A DNA stretch of 64,000 nt. Source: Leuctra nigra. Taxonomy: Eukaryota; Arthropoda; Insecta; Plecoptera; Leuctridae. This document shows positions 11,308 to 22,836 of this stretch, piece after piece. Each line of letters opens with the position of its first letter. Within the stretch, counting starts at the first letter, position 1. The notes beneath the pieces are model-generated. The model saw only the letters and a program-made list of their open reading frames with translations. It did not search any database and was not told the DNA's origin. A program made the position numbers and the translations under genes. The stretch is taken from assembly GCA_934045905.1 (NCBI GenBank), contig OW203762.1:3410001-3474000 (forward strand). The letters are read 5' to 3'.

Positions 11308-11587
11308 TTCTCCAGTATAAATTTAAAAATTGAAATCAATTCAAAATTAGGATATAATTAGTTTGGAATTTCTGGGGAATTCTCAAGACAGTGGCAATAA
11401 CGGATAAACCGAACTTGGCCCTGGATTCATTTCGATAGCTAATTGCTTTCTATTTTTGACTTGGCTGACTTGATTTGAAGTTTGTGGGAAGTTGTAAGTT
11501 ACGGGATTTTCCAAGTTTGACATCTCGCGGGAAGTTAGTGGTGTGAAGGCAGCGCTATAGCTGGGAGGAGTTTATGAGCAATGCATG

Positions 11588-11773
11588 TTAAACACACAGA
11601 GCGCGCAGCAACACACACACGTCTGACAAGTTGAGCCTCCGACTGCCGACTACCAAACTCAACATAGCGCGGCTGGCTGGTGATTTCAGGACAGCTTCAG
11701 GGAGTTTACACAATTTTTCGAGAACAAAACCACAAGTATACTGTGAACTAATGCTGTAACTGAATATTATCAT
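11588..11773 (-). CDS. Unrecognised short ORF, conserved in a second copy at 47273
   Basis: A 61-codon ORF on the minus strand, ending VSDVCVLLRALCV-type with LS in this copy. Its last 50 residues match the plus-strand ORF at 47273-47467 without an indel. Six nucleotide differences were counted in the aligned part, three silent and three giving conservative or charge changes (E/K, V/L, L/V). Both copies end TTTAACATGCATTGC. The core CKLPEAVLKSPASRAMLSL has no family that I recognise. It could be an exon of an unnamed transposon or of a duplicated host gene; absence of a clear start Met context or splice sites keeps this open. Confidence 0.35.
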   Translation of the reverse strand: MIIFSYSISSQYTCGFVLEKLCKLPEAVLKSPASRAMLSLVVGSRRLNLSDVCVLLRALCV

Positions 11774-12602
11774 GGTTTGTCGAACCTAGACGTATTTGAT
11801 ATTGAACAATTATACTTTAAATACAAGATAGCAAGAGTTTTCGTGACTAGACATCAAGTAAGTTTTCTTTTGTGGCAATCAATAGCTTGGTTATCAATGC
11901 AATTTTCTCATACAACTCAAATCCGATTTTTTTTTATCGAAGCCCCTGTGAATTTTTGGGGAGCATGTATATTTGATAGAGGATCACATCTTGCGTAAAT
12001 ATATTCATGTTAAAGCTGTCTAGGTGCTGATGGGTGTTGGGTAATTTAAAGGCCGCTAGAGATTGTATGTAAGTAAATGTGAGAAATCTATAATAAGCTA
12101 ATTAAGTGTTTTTGAACTCAGCAGAAGTTCAGCGGATGTTTGAAGGAACGATCCGTGACAAATAGTGTGCAAAAAGTGTGAACACATCGACTTGTTTCAG
12201 ATGAACCTTATTGCTTCCTAATTTCATTCAATAAGGTCAACCTCAACAAATATTCAATCAATGTATTTTTAATAGACTCCGAAAGTCTTGGTAAAACCCA
12301 AAATGTTTTGCATTAAAAAAAATGATGTGTATCTGCAATAAAAAAAATTACTGACGTCACGGAGAACATCAACTCTCACAAATCATTTTAATTTGCATGC
12401 AAAACAATTGATTGCTTATCAACGCGTTACAAGAAGCGTTTTCCTGATGAGCACTTAATCTTATTCACATCCACGACCAAGTCGTTCGAACCCTGCACTC
12501 TTATCCTTCAATTATGACAAAGAACTGAGAGTGTCATAATAAACTACCAAATATACTATAACTTGAGTTCAATTGGACATCACTGTGTATTTGAATACAA
12601 CT
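11774..12602. other. No gene recognised
   Basis: AT-rich. It contains one isolated family C end motif near 12420 (ATCAACGCGTTACAAGAAGC). No supported ORF. Confidence 0.4.
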
Positions 12603-13720
12603 GACTCACATACCAGGAAAACGCTCAGTATAACGCGTTGATGAGCGAGCACAGATTATGCAGCATCCCCAGTCACGATACACGACATGGCACAAGACGA
12701 TTTTCTCTACAACTTTCCAATCTCCATCTAAATACTCTGGATGAATATCAGATCCATTGTGTCGTGACTTTCCTACATACTTTTTCCAGCTTTTGACAAC
12801 CCATACTAAACTCGTAAAATGACAATTAATACTTGACTGATTGGGCTTACAATGTGTAAAATTTCGATTATGTTGGTCTTGATCACCATGCTAAATTTGA
12901 ACTTAATCGGAACATTTTGATTGTCGACCAATCAGAAGATAATATTTAAACTTAAACCAATTGGAGTATGCGACCTTCGTATACTGCATCCGATTTGATA
13001 TGCGCAGCTCAAAAATACTTTCATATTACCAAATATTACTTTACATTGTGGACTGTTTGGCTGCTCTACAGGCCTTGGAGCAGAAGCTTAAAGAAGGCAG
13101 GGATGAAAATGTAGAACTACACATTTTACAAATATTTCAAGATTATGGAATAAAATGTCCCTAAAATGACACAAACTTTTGAAAATAACGACAGATTAGA
13201 CTGAAAATTGGCAAACATTCTTTAAATGTTGGTACCAATGACCATGCGAAGTTTTAAGTTGATCGGTCAATCGGTTCTAGTTTAAATTTCAAAAATCACC
13301 GGAAAAATTGTTTCAAATTTTAACCAATGGAAGGACTTGGCTGAAACTTTTTATGATTGGGTAAAATGTTGGTTGAAATGACTTTGCTAAATTTCAAATT
13401 GATTGGACCAACCAATCGAAAGTTAATATTTCTAAAATTCGAGCCAATCACAGGATCCCGTTCAAAAACGATCCCAGGGACCGCACAGATTACGTTAGTA
13501 TATGTGCAAAATTTCAGATCGATTGGTTGAGCGCACTGAGTTGTATATATAGGTCCTATATATACCTATATATACAACTCAGTGGTTGAGCGGTTTAACC
13601 TGGGCAGTGCAGGCAAAAAAACAAAAGAACAAACAAACAAACAAACAAACAAAAAAACAAAAAAACACACAGAGAAAGTGCTATAAGAGTACCGTGGTGA
13701 CGCTCGCTACGCTTGCTCAA
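12603..13720 (+). repeat. Dispersed repeat family C, copy 1
   Basis: Starts AGGAAAACGCTCAG...ACGCGTTGATGAGCGAGC and runs to GTGGTGACGCTCGCT near 13693. Internal blocks such as CATCCGATTTGATATGCGC and CATTTTACAAATATTTCAAG are found in reverse order and orientation at 29880-30508, and in part at 29410-29870 and 42996-43920. No coding capacity is seen. The end structure suggests a non-autonomous DNA element; the superfamily is unresolved. Confidence 0.6.
13534..13583. repeat. 50-bp hairpin flanked by 9-bp direct repeats
   Basis: Perfect 19-bp arms, ACTGAGTTGTATATATAGG at 13535-13553 and its complement at 13565-13583, enclose an 11-bp loop. The hairpin is bounded by GGTTGAGCG at 13525-13533 and 13584-13592. 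At the homologous point of the family C copy near 29690 there is one GGTTGAACG and no hairpin. Confidence 0.8.
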
Positions 13721-14123
13721 TTATGGCGAAGTGTTCCCATTGTCTTGATGGAACGCCGTGAATCTTTACTCACTAAAAAGTATTTAAATAATTGAATTAT
13801 TTCATTTCATTTATTTATTTAATTGTCAATTACAAAAATACATTGTTTTAACAATACAGTTAGTGAATGATTCTTAATTGTCTCTTACTTTATCAAAACT
13901 ACAAATTATTTAATCAAATCTTAAACAACAGGTACATACTTATTATTTACCACTTTATCAAACAAATCCCATCTTAATTTTACATGTTATATTTTGTAGA
14001 CATATAGTGATAATAGAATAATGTATATTATTTAAAGAACAATATTTTTCTAACCAATAATCATGCTCAATTAGACAACAGGGAATTAAATAATTACTAA
14101 TATCCTCTGCTGGCTTTATTAAT

Positions 14124-14774
14124 CTAATCAACCATGTATTCATGTACTGTATATATCAACCTGTTAATTAGGTAATCTTTGAGGATGTTATAAAATATAC
14201 TCGAATCCTTCATTTCTTTGATGCTTTTTGGCAGTCTATTAAAAAGTTTTATAGCAGCCGCACTTGGAGCTTTACTTGAAGTTTGTAATCTACCTGCTTC
14301 TACATGGACATCATTTCTGTTTCTTGTTTCATAATTATGTACAGATTCATTTGTTTTTATCAAGGACCCATTTTTAACTGCCAGCATTATTGTTGTGTGG
14401 ATATAAATACCTGGGACGGTCATTATTCCTAATTCTTTAAATTTTGTTTTACATGACTCCATACTTTTGAGTTCTAAAATTATCCTTACTGCCCTTTTTT
14501 GTAATAGCAATATTCTATCTAAATTTTTCTTTGAACTGCCCCCCCATACACAAATGCCATACCTTACGTGTGATTCAATAATTGCAAAGTACGCTAACAT
14601 TAATAGTTCTTTGTTTCGATGAATAGTGCTAGCTTCCTCAATACATATAGACCTGACGACATCCTTTTTGCAATACTATCAATATGAGAATTCCAGTTTA
14701 AATGTTGGTCGATAATTGTGCCTAGAAAGGGGAAATTACTCACTTGATCAAGTTGGGTACAATTCAGCAGTACG
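14124..14774 (-). pseudogene. LINE reverse transcriptase, thumb and C-terminal fragment
   Basis: This continues the frame of the palm fragment when the TTAA insertion is ignored. The first section reads ...NCTQLDQVSNFPFLGTIID and continues through a HID helix to about 14600, where a frameshift or short overlap links to the second section. The second section contains SHVRYGICVWGG and LLLQKRAVRIIL, which are typical of the LINE region after the RT thumb (the Y-I-x-x-W-G and LQK-RAIR blocks), and ends at a TAG near 14124. Identification is by motif order. It is a remnant, not an active gene. Confidence 0.8.
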
Positions 14775-14778
14775 TTAA

Positions 14779-15466
14779 GGTGCTGCAAGCGCTATCGATT
14801 TTGCTGCTTATTGCAGACACTTTTTGCGATACGATTGGAGACGAAATGGGTAGACCAAATTATTTGAAATTTTAATCGTGATTAGATAACAGACAAACTT
14901 AGGGTTATCCCTTAGTAAATTTTTAATTTTTTGTTTAGGCCGGGTAGGACCAACTTTGGATTAGCTAACTATCGATAGTTAGTGAGCAGTTAACCAATGA
15001 ATCCAGTTGGCGCGAATTCCACAGCCAATGGGTTTCACTAACTTCCACTAACTATCGATAGTTAACTTAATCCAATTTTGGTCCTACCCGGCCTTAGTAA
15101 ATTAGTAATAATTAGTGGATTTTTGGTGAAAAATTAGCTATTTTCTTGTCTCACTGGGCGCCGTATAAAATTAAATTTCAAAAATGTGCCAAGGGATAAC
15201 CCTAAGTTTGTCTTTTATCTAATCATGATTAAAATTTGAGATCAATTGTTTTACGGGTTTGGTCTCCAATCGTATCGAAAATTTCATAGTTTTGCGCGGT
15301 TTTGTTGAATAACCAGCGCCTAATTAACGATGCAATAAGCAAATATGAAAAAGTGCTACTAATATACAATCAGACTGATCGTGTGAACATCCTGTAAAAG
15401 TTACACTCACTTATGAAACAATTTTTCTCTCTCAATTTTCTAAAACGGCCGAGCGCTAGTATCACC
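14779..15466. mobile_element. TTAA-flanked piggyBac-like MITE inserted in LINE RT
   Basis: The 688-bp insertion begins GGTGCTGCAAGCGCT and ends AGCGCTAGTATCACC, imperfect inverted ends. It is flanked by TTAA at 14775-14778 and 15467-15470. Longer subterminal inverted similarity (ATTGGAGACGAAAT... against ...GGTCTCCAATCGTATCG) makes it a foldback. Removing the insertion with one TTAA rejoins the LINE RT reading frame exactly. TTAA target duplication is the piggyBac hallmark; no transposase is present. Confidence 0.8.
14938..15093. mobile_element. Nested PIF/Harbinger-like MITE, 156 bp
   Basis: Ends GGCCGGGTAGGACCAA and its inverted partner, with arms of about 47 bp that include the palindrome TAACTATCGATAGTTA. 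Flanked by TTA at 14935-14937 and 15094-15096. A 3-bp TWA-type target and G-rich TIR fit PIF/Harbinger. It sits inside the TTAA-type MITE, so it is younger than that insertion. Confidence 0.8.
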
Positions 15467-15470
15467 TTAA

Positions 15471-15805
15471 TATCATCTCGTGGCTTATGGCCCAGGTTGT
15501 ACACCATATATTTTGTTTTGCTTTCATTTACGATTAGACTATTTTGCTTGAACCATTGTATTACTCTATTTGCCTGAATGAAAGTATTTATTTCTAAAGT
15601 TGCCCTGTCCTTATGGGAGATGCTGAGGGTAGAATCGTCCGCAAACAATATCATGTTGCCCTCAGTGATGACATCCATTACTCCATTAATGTACACGTTA
15701 AAAAGCAGGGGTCCAAGCACTGAACCTTGCGGGACGCCACACATAATGGTGTCGTTCTTTGATCTAGAGATCCTGTCAGGCCCCTTGTCATCCTGCCCCC
15801 TTAGT
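15471..15805 (-). pseudogene. LINE reverse transcriptase, catalytic palm fragment
   Basis: The minus-strand peptide contains GVPQGSVLGPLLFNVYINGV followed by ILFADDSTL, the two core RT motifs including the catalytic Asp pair, and then a segment ending NLGHKPRDD, where the TTAA insertion interrupts. An upstream polyproline run in the same ORF is only translation of the adjacent GGT/ACC microsatellite. The fingers domain and any endonuclease are missing, so the copy is a dead-on-arrival or later truncated fragment. Confidence 0.85.
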
Positions 15806-15812
15806 TCTACAA

Positions 15813-15896
15813 ATGGTGGTGATGGTGGTGGTGGTGGTGGTGGCGGTGGTGGTGGGGGTGGTGGTGGTGGTAGTGGTAGTAGTAGTAGTAGTATAA
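15813..15896. repeat. GGT/AGT microsatellite
   Basis: A run of GGT with single-base variants passing into AGT repeats, located exactly between the truncated LINE 5' edge and the family A MITE arm. It gives a false polyproline or polyglycine ORF. Confidence 0.9.
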
Positions 15897-15903
15897 TAGT
15901 GTA

Positions 15904-16195
15904 CCCATAAAAACACTCCGTGTAAAAATACCAGCCATGTCTTTTCAACTATAAAAAATAGAATAAATCTAAAATTTCAGCACTGAAAAGTAGTGATATA
16001 AAAAAATGGGCCAAGTCGAAACTTAATTTTAAAATCCAAACTATACTTGGCGCATCGTGCGTAGGTATACCTTGATAGTTTAGAAGTATAGGCCAGATGT
16101 GAAATATACATAAAATCTACCTACATCTATACATATAATATACCTTTAATGCCCTAAAAAAACGATGCGATGCGCCGAGTATATTATGGTTGGCA
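15904..16195. mobile_element. Foldback MITE family A, left copy (right arm truncated)
   Basis: Left arm from CCCATAAAAACACTCC to CTTGGCGCATCG. The loop is followed by only the first bases of the right arm (GATGCGCCGAGTATATTATG), after which unrelated sequence begins. It marks the left border of the 3,466-bp tandem duplication. Confidence 0.75.
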
Positions 16196-16329
16196 CACTA
16201 ATGTCATTTCATATAAGGTCACGTGTATATAATAGGTTATGATTAAAATACTCTGATTGGTCGAATAGTGAAAATTAACCGTTTGTCTGATCAAGTTCAA
16301 ATTTGTTTGTGTTCATTGGATTTAAGGTG

Positions 16330-18680
16330 GGGACATCAATTGCCACGCCCAGAAAATATTTTTTACTGAAATTAGCAATATTTATTAACTTTTCCAACAT
16401 TTCAACTATATTTAAGTATGAATGATTCATAAAATGTCATGTAACCAATGTAACCCATGACTTATATTGAGTTTTCAATTTGATGCCTTCAGAAGATGAG
16501 GATATTTTTAACACATGAGGTATAGGAAAATGATTTGGTTTTTGCTGTCTAACTTTTAAAATAGTTCAGGATGGTATCGTTTTATAGTTTTTCCCTGATA
16601 AAATATCCATATGTCTACTAGAAAATAAGTTTTTTGTTGAAATCTATCGACACAAAAAAATTAGATTTCATTTAGCGTAAAAAATGCACGATTTTCTTTT
16701 GCTGCCATAAGCTAACATTGGGAGACATATAGGTTTATCTCAAAAACTAGTTCACGATGCTAGTTTTTGGGGGCCATATTCTGGTGTAGAATGAAATTGT
16801 CTAAAAGAATGCAAAGTTACAGCGAATTCTATCGAAGTAGGGGTAACGCTCTTCCCCCCTTAAAGATAATTGGAATTTAGATTTTAGAATTTTCCAACCA
16901 AAACGATCAAGAACTTAAATTTGTGATTTTATCGAGGAAGTATTGTGTATTGCACCATGGAAGTCATTAGGTTTGCTTTAAGGCTGGGCTGACCATGGAC
17001 TATAGAGTAAGTATAGCAATATAATTTGCATTCAAGACAAGGCTTGCTTCGGCTCGTGTCTCAACGCATTATACGCAACGTATTCCTGATCCAATACCAA
17101 TTGTCATTCCTACCATACATTCCTTTTCCTTCTCGTATGACAGAGAACTGTAGATGCCATATTAAAAACCTACCAAATCTAGCGGAGCGGTCGCTCCACC
17201 CAGCCAAGTCGTACTGTACACTCACACTCACTCAACATACCGTAAATGCCTAATAAACTGAGGAGCAGACCAAACACTTTTACTGTAAGCAACAACATGG
17301 CATTTTCGGCCTACGGGATCTTAAAATTGGAAAATTTCACATTGTTGCGAAATATCTTAATTTCGAGCTATGGCCCACCCCACCACAAATACCAAATTTG
17401 GAAACAACAGCTTATTCCATTTGCGAGCAAGAGGGCCGTGAAAACAGTGAAATTACACCCCTTTTAAAACCTATCTTGATCTGAAGATGATGATGATATC
17501 CGGAAACCCTATTGACAGGGCCACAGCCTAAACGGCTGAACCGATTTATCTAACATTTTTACCACATGTGCACTTTTGGCGCCTGAGGTGCCTTTTGTAA
17601 TGACTGGTATTATGCCGCCATTTTTATACCGGAAGTGACGTCATATCTCGAAAACGGCTAAACTGATCGAAACGAAATTTACGCCAATCAATTCAGGTGG
17701 TCATCTATATGAAATATCAATAGTAAAAATATGCATTAACTATTACCGTAAACGGAAATGACGTCATAAAAATTAAAAATCAGACTTTAATCTAGTGGAG
17801 CGGACGCTCCACCCAGCCAAGTCGTACAGTACACTCACAGTCACTCAACATACCGTAAATGCCTTTATAAACTGAGGAGCTGACCAACTACTTTTACTGT
17901 AAGCAACAACATGGCATTTTCGGCCTACTGGATCTCAAAATTGGAAAATCTCACATTGTTGCAAAATATCTTAATTTCGAGCTATGGCCCACCCCAACCC
18001 ATATACCAAATTTGGGAACAACAGGTTATACCTTTTGCGAGCTAGAGGGCCGTGAAAACAGTGAAATTACATCACTTTTAAAAGGTATCTGCTGATGATG
18101 ATGATGATGATATCAGGAAACACCGCTATCACCGCCACAGCCTAAACGGCTTAGCCGATCGATCTGAAAATTTTACCACATGTGCATTTTGGCGTCTGAG
18201 GTGCCTTTTGCTATAACTGGTTTTATGCCGCCATTTTGAAACCGGAAGTGACGTCATATCTCGATAACAGCTGTACCGATCTGAACGAAATTTGCGCCAA
18301 TCGATTCAGACGGTCATCTATATGAAATATCAATAGTCGAAATAAAATTGCACTATTACCAAAACCGGAAATGACGTCATAAAATTGCCAAATCTTACTA
18401 AAATCATCTCTTATAACAATAACTAGATATTCAGATGGCTTATAATGTTGCATAACATTTATATATACAAATTTTAGGTGGCAGTGATGTCAGCCGCCAT
18501 TTTGAAAATCGGAAGTGATGCGATAACTCGAGAACGGCTGGACCGATTGGAACGATGCTTTCGCAATTCATCATGGAATATTATTTTAAGCTTAGGTACA
18601 TTTAACACCAAACACAATTCTTCGAACCAAATCACAAAGGCGTATTTTTTAAAGGAATTATAGTCAACTGAAAAAAGGAG
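16330..18680 (+). repeat. Repeat family B (CCGGAAGTGACGTCAT family)
   Basis: The core motif is a CCGCCATTTTGAAACCGGAAGTGACGTCAT-type string (28-30 bp; compare 18231-18257), followed by ATCTCGAAAACGGCT and blocks on GGTCATCTATATGAAATATC. Subunits recur inside the region near 17618, 18231 and 18497. A proximal block (CGGAGCGGTCGCTCCACCC) and a distal block near 16540-16760 are present in inverted copies at 40941-41850 and 43050-43600. It is non-coding and probably the body of a composite non-autonomous DNA element. Confidence 0.7.
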
Positions 18681-18686
18681 TGATAT

Positions 18687-19058
18687 CCCCATAAAAAACA
18701 CTCCGTGTAAAAATACCAGCCAAGTCTCTTCAACTGAAAAAAATATATAAGAAATCTAAAAATTCAGCACTGAAAAGTAGTGATATCAAAAAATTGCCAA
18801 GTCAAAACTTTTCAAAAAATACTTGGCGCATCGTTTTTTAGGGCATTGATATATTATATGTATAGATGAGTATATTTGATTTCCGGCCTACTTCTATACT
18901 ATTTATATGCACGATGCGCCAAGTATTTTTTGAAAAGTTTTGACTTGGCAATTTTTTGATATCACTACTTTTCAGTGCTTAATTTTTAGATTTCTTATAT
19001 ATTTTTTTCAGTTGAAGAAACTTGGCTGGAATTTTTACACGGAGTGTTTTTTATGGGG
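18687..19058. mobile_element. Foldback MITE family A, complete copy
   Basis: 372 bp with arms of about 160 bp that are near-perfect inverted complements. Ends CCCCATAAAAAACACTCC and GGAGTGTTTTTTATGGGG, inserted in family B sequence. The arms enclose a short AT-rich loop. No ORF. Confidence 0.88.
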
Positions 19059-19365
19059 TCACCTCTTACTACAATAACTACATATTTAGATGAATGATAC
19101 ATAACATTTATATAAATAAATTCTAGGTGGTATTATTTCAGCCGCCATTTTGTTAACCGGAAGTGATGCCATATCTTGAAAACGGTTGGACAGATTGGGA
19201 CAAAACTTTCGCAATTCTTCATGGATTATCATTTTAAGCATATATTTAGCACCAAAACGCAATTTTTATTAGTAACCAAATGGCTTATTTTTTTAAAGGA
19301 ATTAGTCATTGTTGCTCTGATATGTGTTACAAGTTGTGAGAATAAACTAAAAAAAATTGTGATAT

Positions 19366-19660
19366 CCCCATAAAAACACTTCGTGTAAAAATACCAGCCA
19401 AGTCTCTTCAAAACTATAAAAAAATAGAAGAAATCTACAAATTCAGCACTGAAAAGTAGTGATATAAAAAATTGGGCCAAGTCGAAACTTAATTTTAAAA
19501 TCCAAACTATACTTGGCGCATCGTGCGTAGGTATACCTTGATAGTTTAGAAGTATAGGCCAGATGTGAAATATACATAAAATCTACCTACATCTATACAT
19601 ATAATATACCTTTAATGCCCTAAAAAAACGATGCGATGCGCCGAGTATATTATGGTTGGC
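19366..19660. mobile_element. Hybrid MITE family A at duplication junction
   Basis: The left part (ACTTCGTG..., CTTCAAAACTATA, TCTACAAATTC) matches the MITE at 22833. From GATATAAAAAA onward (GTCGAAACTT, AAATCCAAACTATAC, GCATCGTGCGTAGG) it matches the left MITE at 15904. The switch lies between about 19437 and 19468. Confidence 0.88.
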
Positions 19661-22600
19661 ACACTAATGTCATTTCATATAAGGTCACGTGTATATAATA
19701 GGTTATGATTAAAATACTCTGATTGGTCGAATAGTGAAAATTAACCGTTTGTCTGATCAAGTTCAAATTTGTTTGTGTTCATTGGATTTAAGGTGGGGAC
19801 ATCAATTGCCACGCCCAGAAAATATTTTTTACTGAAATTAGCAATATTTATTAACTTTTCCAACATTTCAACTATATTTAAGTATGAATGATTCATAAAA
19901 TGTCATGTAACCAATGTAACCCATGACTTATATTGAGTTTTCAATTTGATGCCTTCAGAAGATGAGGATATTTTTAACACATGAGGTATAGGAAAATGAT
20001 TTGGTTTTTGCTGTCTAACTTTTAAAATAGTTCAGGATGGTATCGTTTTATAGTTTTTCCCTGATAAAATATCCATATGTCTACTAGAAAATAAGTTTTT
20101 TGTTGAAATCTATCGACACAAAAAAATTAGATTTCATTTAGCGTAAAAAATGCACGATTTTCTTTTGCTGCCATAAGCTAACATTGGGAGACATATAGGT
20201 TTATCTCAAAAACTAGTTCACGATGCTAGTTTTTGGGGGCCATATTCTGGTGTAGAATGAAATTGTCTAAAAGAATGCAAAGTTACAGCGAATTCTATCG
20301 AAGTAGGGGTAACGCTCTTCCCCCCTTAAAGATAATTGGAATTTAGATTTTAGAATTTTCCAACCAAAACGATCAAGAACTTAAATTTGTGATTTTATCG
20401 AGGAAGTATTGTGTATTGCACCATGGAAGTCATTAGGTTTGCTTTAAGGCTGGGCTGACCATGGACTATAGAGTAAGTATAGCAATATAATTTGCATTCA
20501 AGACAAGGCTTGCTTCGGCTCGTGTCTCAACGCATTATACGCAACGTATTCCTGATCCAATACCAATTGTCATTCCTACCATACATTCCTTTTCCTTCTC
20601 GTATGACAGAGAACTGTAGATGCCATATTAAAAACCTACCAAATCTAGCGGAGCGGTCGCTCCACCCAGCCAAGTCGTACTGTACACTCACACTCACTCA
20701 ACATACCGTAAATGCCTAATAAACTGAGGAGCAGACCAAACACTTTTACTGTAAGCAACAACATGGCATTTTCGGCCTACGGGATCTTAAAATTGGAAAA
20801 TTTCACATTGTTGCGAAATATCTTAATTTCGAGCTATGGCCCACCCCACCACAAATACCAAATTTGGAAACAACAGCTTATTCCATTTGCGAGCAAGAGG
20901 GCCGTGAAAACAGTGAAATTACACCCCTTTTAAAACCTATCTTGATCTGAAGATGATGATGATATCCGGAAACCCTATTGACAGGGCCACAGCCTAAACG
21001 GCTGAACCGATTTATCTAACATTTTTACCACATGTGCACTTTTGGCGCCTGAGGTGCCTTTTGTAATGACTGGTATTATGCCGCCATTTTTATACCGGAA
21101 GTGACGTCATATCTCGAAAACGGCTAAACTGATCGAAACGAAATTTACGCCAATCAATTCAGGTGGTCATCTATATGAAATATCAATAGTAAAAATATGC
21201 ATTAACTATTACCGTAAACGGAAATGACGTCATAAAAATTAAAAATCAGACTTTAATCTAGTGAAGCGGACGCTTTACCCAGCCAAGTCGTACAGTACAC
21301 TCACAGTCACTCAACATACCGTAAATGCCTTTATAAACTGAGGAGCTGACCAACTACTTTTACTGTAAGCAACAACATGGCATTTTCGGCCTACTGGATC
21401 TCAAAATTGAAAAATCTCACATTGTTGCAAAATATCTTAATTTCGAGCTATGGCCCACCCCAACCCATATACCAAATTTGGGAACAACAGGTTATACCTT
21501 TTGCGAGCTAGAGGGCCGTGAAAACAGTGAAATTACATCACTTTTAAAAGGTATCTGCTGATGATGATGATGATGATATCAGGAAACACCGCTATCACCG
21601 CCACAGCCTAAACGGCTTAGCCGATCGATCTGAAAATTTTACCACTTGTGCATTTTGGCGTCTGAGGTGCCTTTTGCTATAACTGGTTTTATGCCGCCAT
21701 TTTGAAACCGGAAGTGACGTCATATCTCGATAACAGCTGTACCGATCTGAACGAAATTTGCGCCAATCGATTCAGACGGTCATCTTTATGAAATATCAAT
21801 AGTCGAAATAAAATTGCACTATTACCAAAACCGGAAATGACGTCATAAAATTGCCAAATCTTACTAAAATCATCTCTTATAACAATAACTAGATATTCAG
21901 ATGGCTTATAATGTTGCATAACATTTATATATACAAATTTTAGGTGGCAGTGATGTCAGCCGCCATTTTGAAAACCGGAAGTGATGCGATAACTCGAGAA
22001 CGGCTGGACCGATTGGAACGATGCTTTCGCAATTCATCATGGAATATTATTTTAAGCTTAGGTACATTTAACACCAAACACAATTCTTCGAACCAAATCA
22101 CAAAGGCGTATTTTTTAAAGGAATTATAGTCAACTGAAAAAAGGAGTGATATCCCCATAAAAAACACTCCGTGTAAAAATACCAGCCAAGTCTCTTCAAC
22201 TGAAAAAAATATATAAGAAATCTAAAAATTCAGCACTGAAAAGTAGTGATATCAAAAAATTGCCAAGTCAAAACTTTTCAAAAAATACTTGGCGCATCGT
22301 TTTTTAGGGCATTGATATATTATATGTATAGATGAGTATATTTGATTTCCGGCCTACTTCTATACTATTTATATGCACGATGCGCCAAGTATTTTTTGAA
22401 AAGTTTTGACTTGGCAATTTTTTGATATCACTACTTTTCAGTGCTTAATTTTTAGATTTCTTATATATTTTTTTCAGTTGAAGAAACTTGGCTGGAATTT
22501 TTACACGGAGTGTTTTTTATGGGGTCACCTCTTACTACAATAACTACATATTTAGATGAATGATACATAACATTTATATAAATAAATTCTAGGTGGTATT

Positions 22601-22836
22601 ATTTCAGCCGCCATTTTGTTAACCGGAAGTGATGCCATATCTTGAAAACGGTTGGACAGATTGGGACAAAACTTTCGCAATTCTTCATGGATTATCATTT
22701 TAAGCATATATTTAGCACCAAAACGCAATTTTTATTAGTAACCAAATGGCTTATTTTTTTAAAGGAATTAGTCATTGTTGCTCTGATATGTGTTACAAGT
22801 TGTGAGAATAAACTAAAAAAAAATTGTGATATCCCC
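19371..22836 (+). repeat. 3,466-bp tandem duplication, copy 2
   Basis: Second unit of the direct duplication. It begins inside a hybrid MITE (from 19366) and ends at the right-border MITE (from 22833), as expected from unequal exchange between two MITE copies. Confidence 0.93.
22153..22524. mobile_element. Foldback MITE family A, complete copy in duplication copy 2
   Basis: Counterpart of 18687-19058 shifted by 3,466 bp, with no difference noticed in the arms. Confidence 0.88.

Larger units (their letters stand above)
13800..15812 (-). mobile_element. LINE (second family), 5'-truncated and interrupted
   Basis: Read on the minus strand: RT palm at about 15805-15471, then a TTAA-flanked insertion, then the RT thumb and C-terminal region to 14124, then AT-rich 3' sequence to about 13800. 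The 5' side is cut off at a GGT microsatellite next to a family A MITE arm. It is distinct from the 3-7 kb LINE in its motif spelling (GVPQGSVLGPLLFNVYINGV, FADDST). Confidence 0.8.
15905..19370 (+). repeat. 3,466-bp tandem duplication, copy 1
   Basis: Everything from the left MITE through family B sequence and two MITE positions recurs 3,466 bp downstream. Only a handful of substitutions were seen, for example GGAGCGGACGCTCC against GAAGCGGACGCTTT and AAAATCGG against AAAACCGG, so identity is above 99%. It contains no supported gene. Confidence 0.93.

Noticed and set aside
12420..12465. Hammerhead ribozyme (CTGATGAG core)
   Set aside because: The matching GAAA segment and stems I and III could not be found.
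15370..15948. Polyproline protein fused to reverse transcriptase
   Set aside because: The proline run is the GGT/ACC microsatellite beside a truncated LINE edge.
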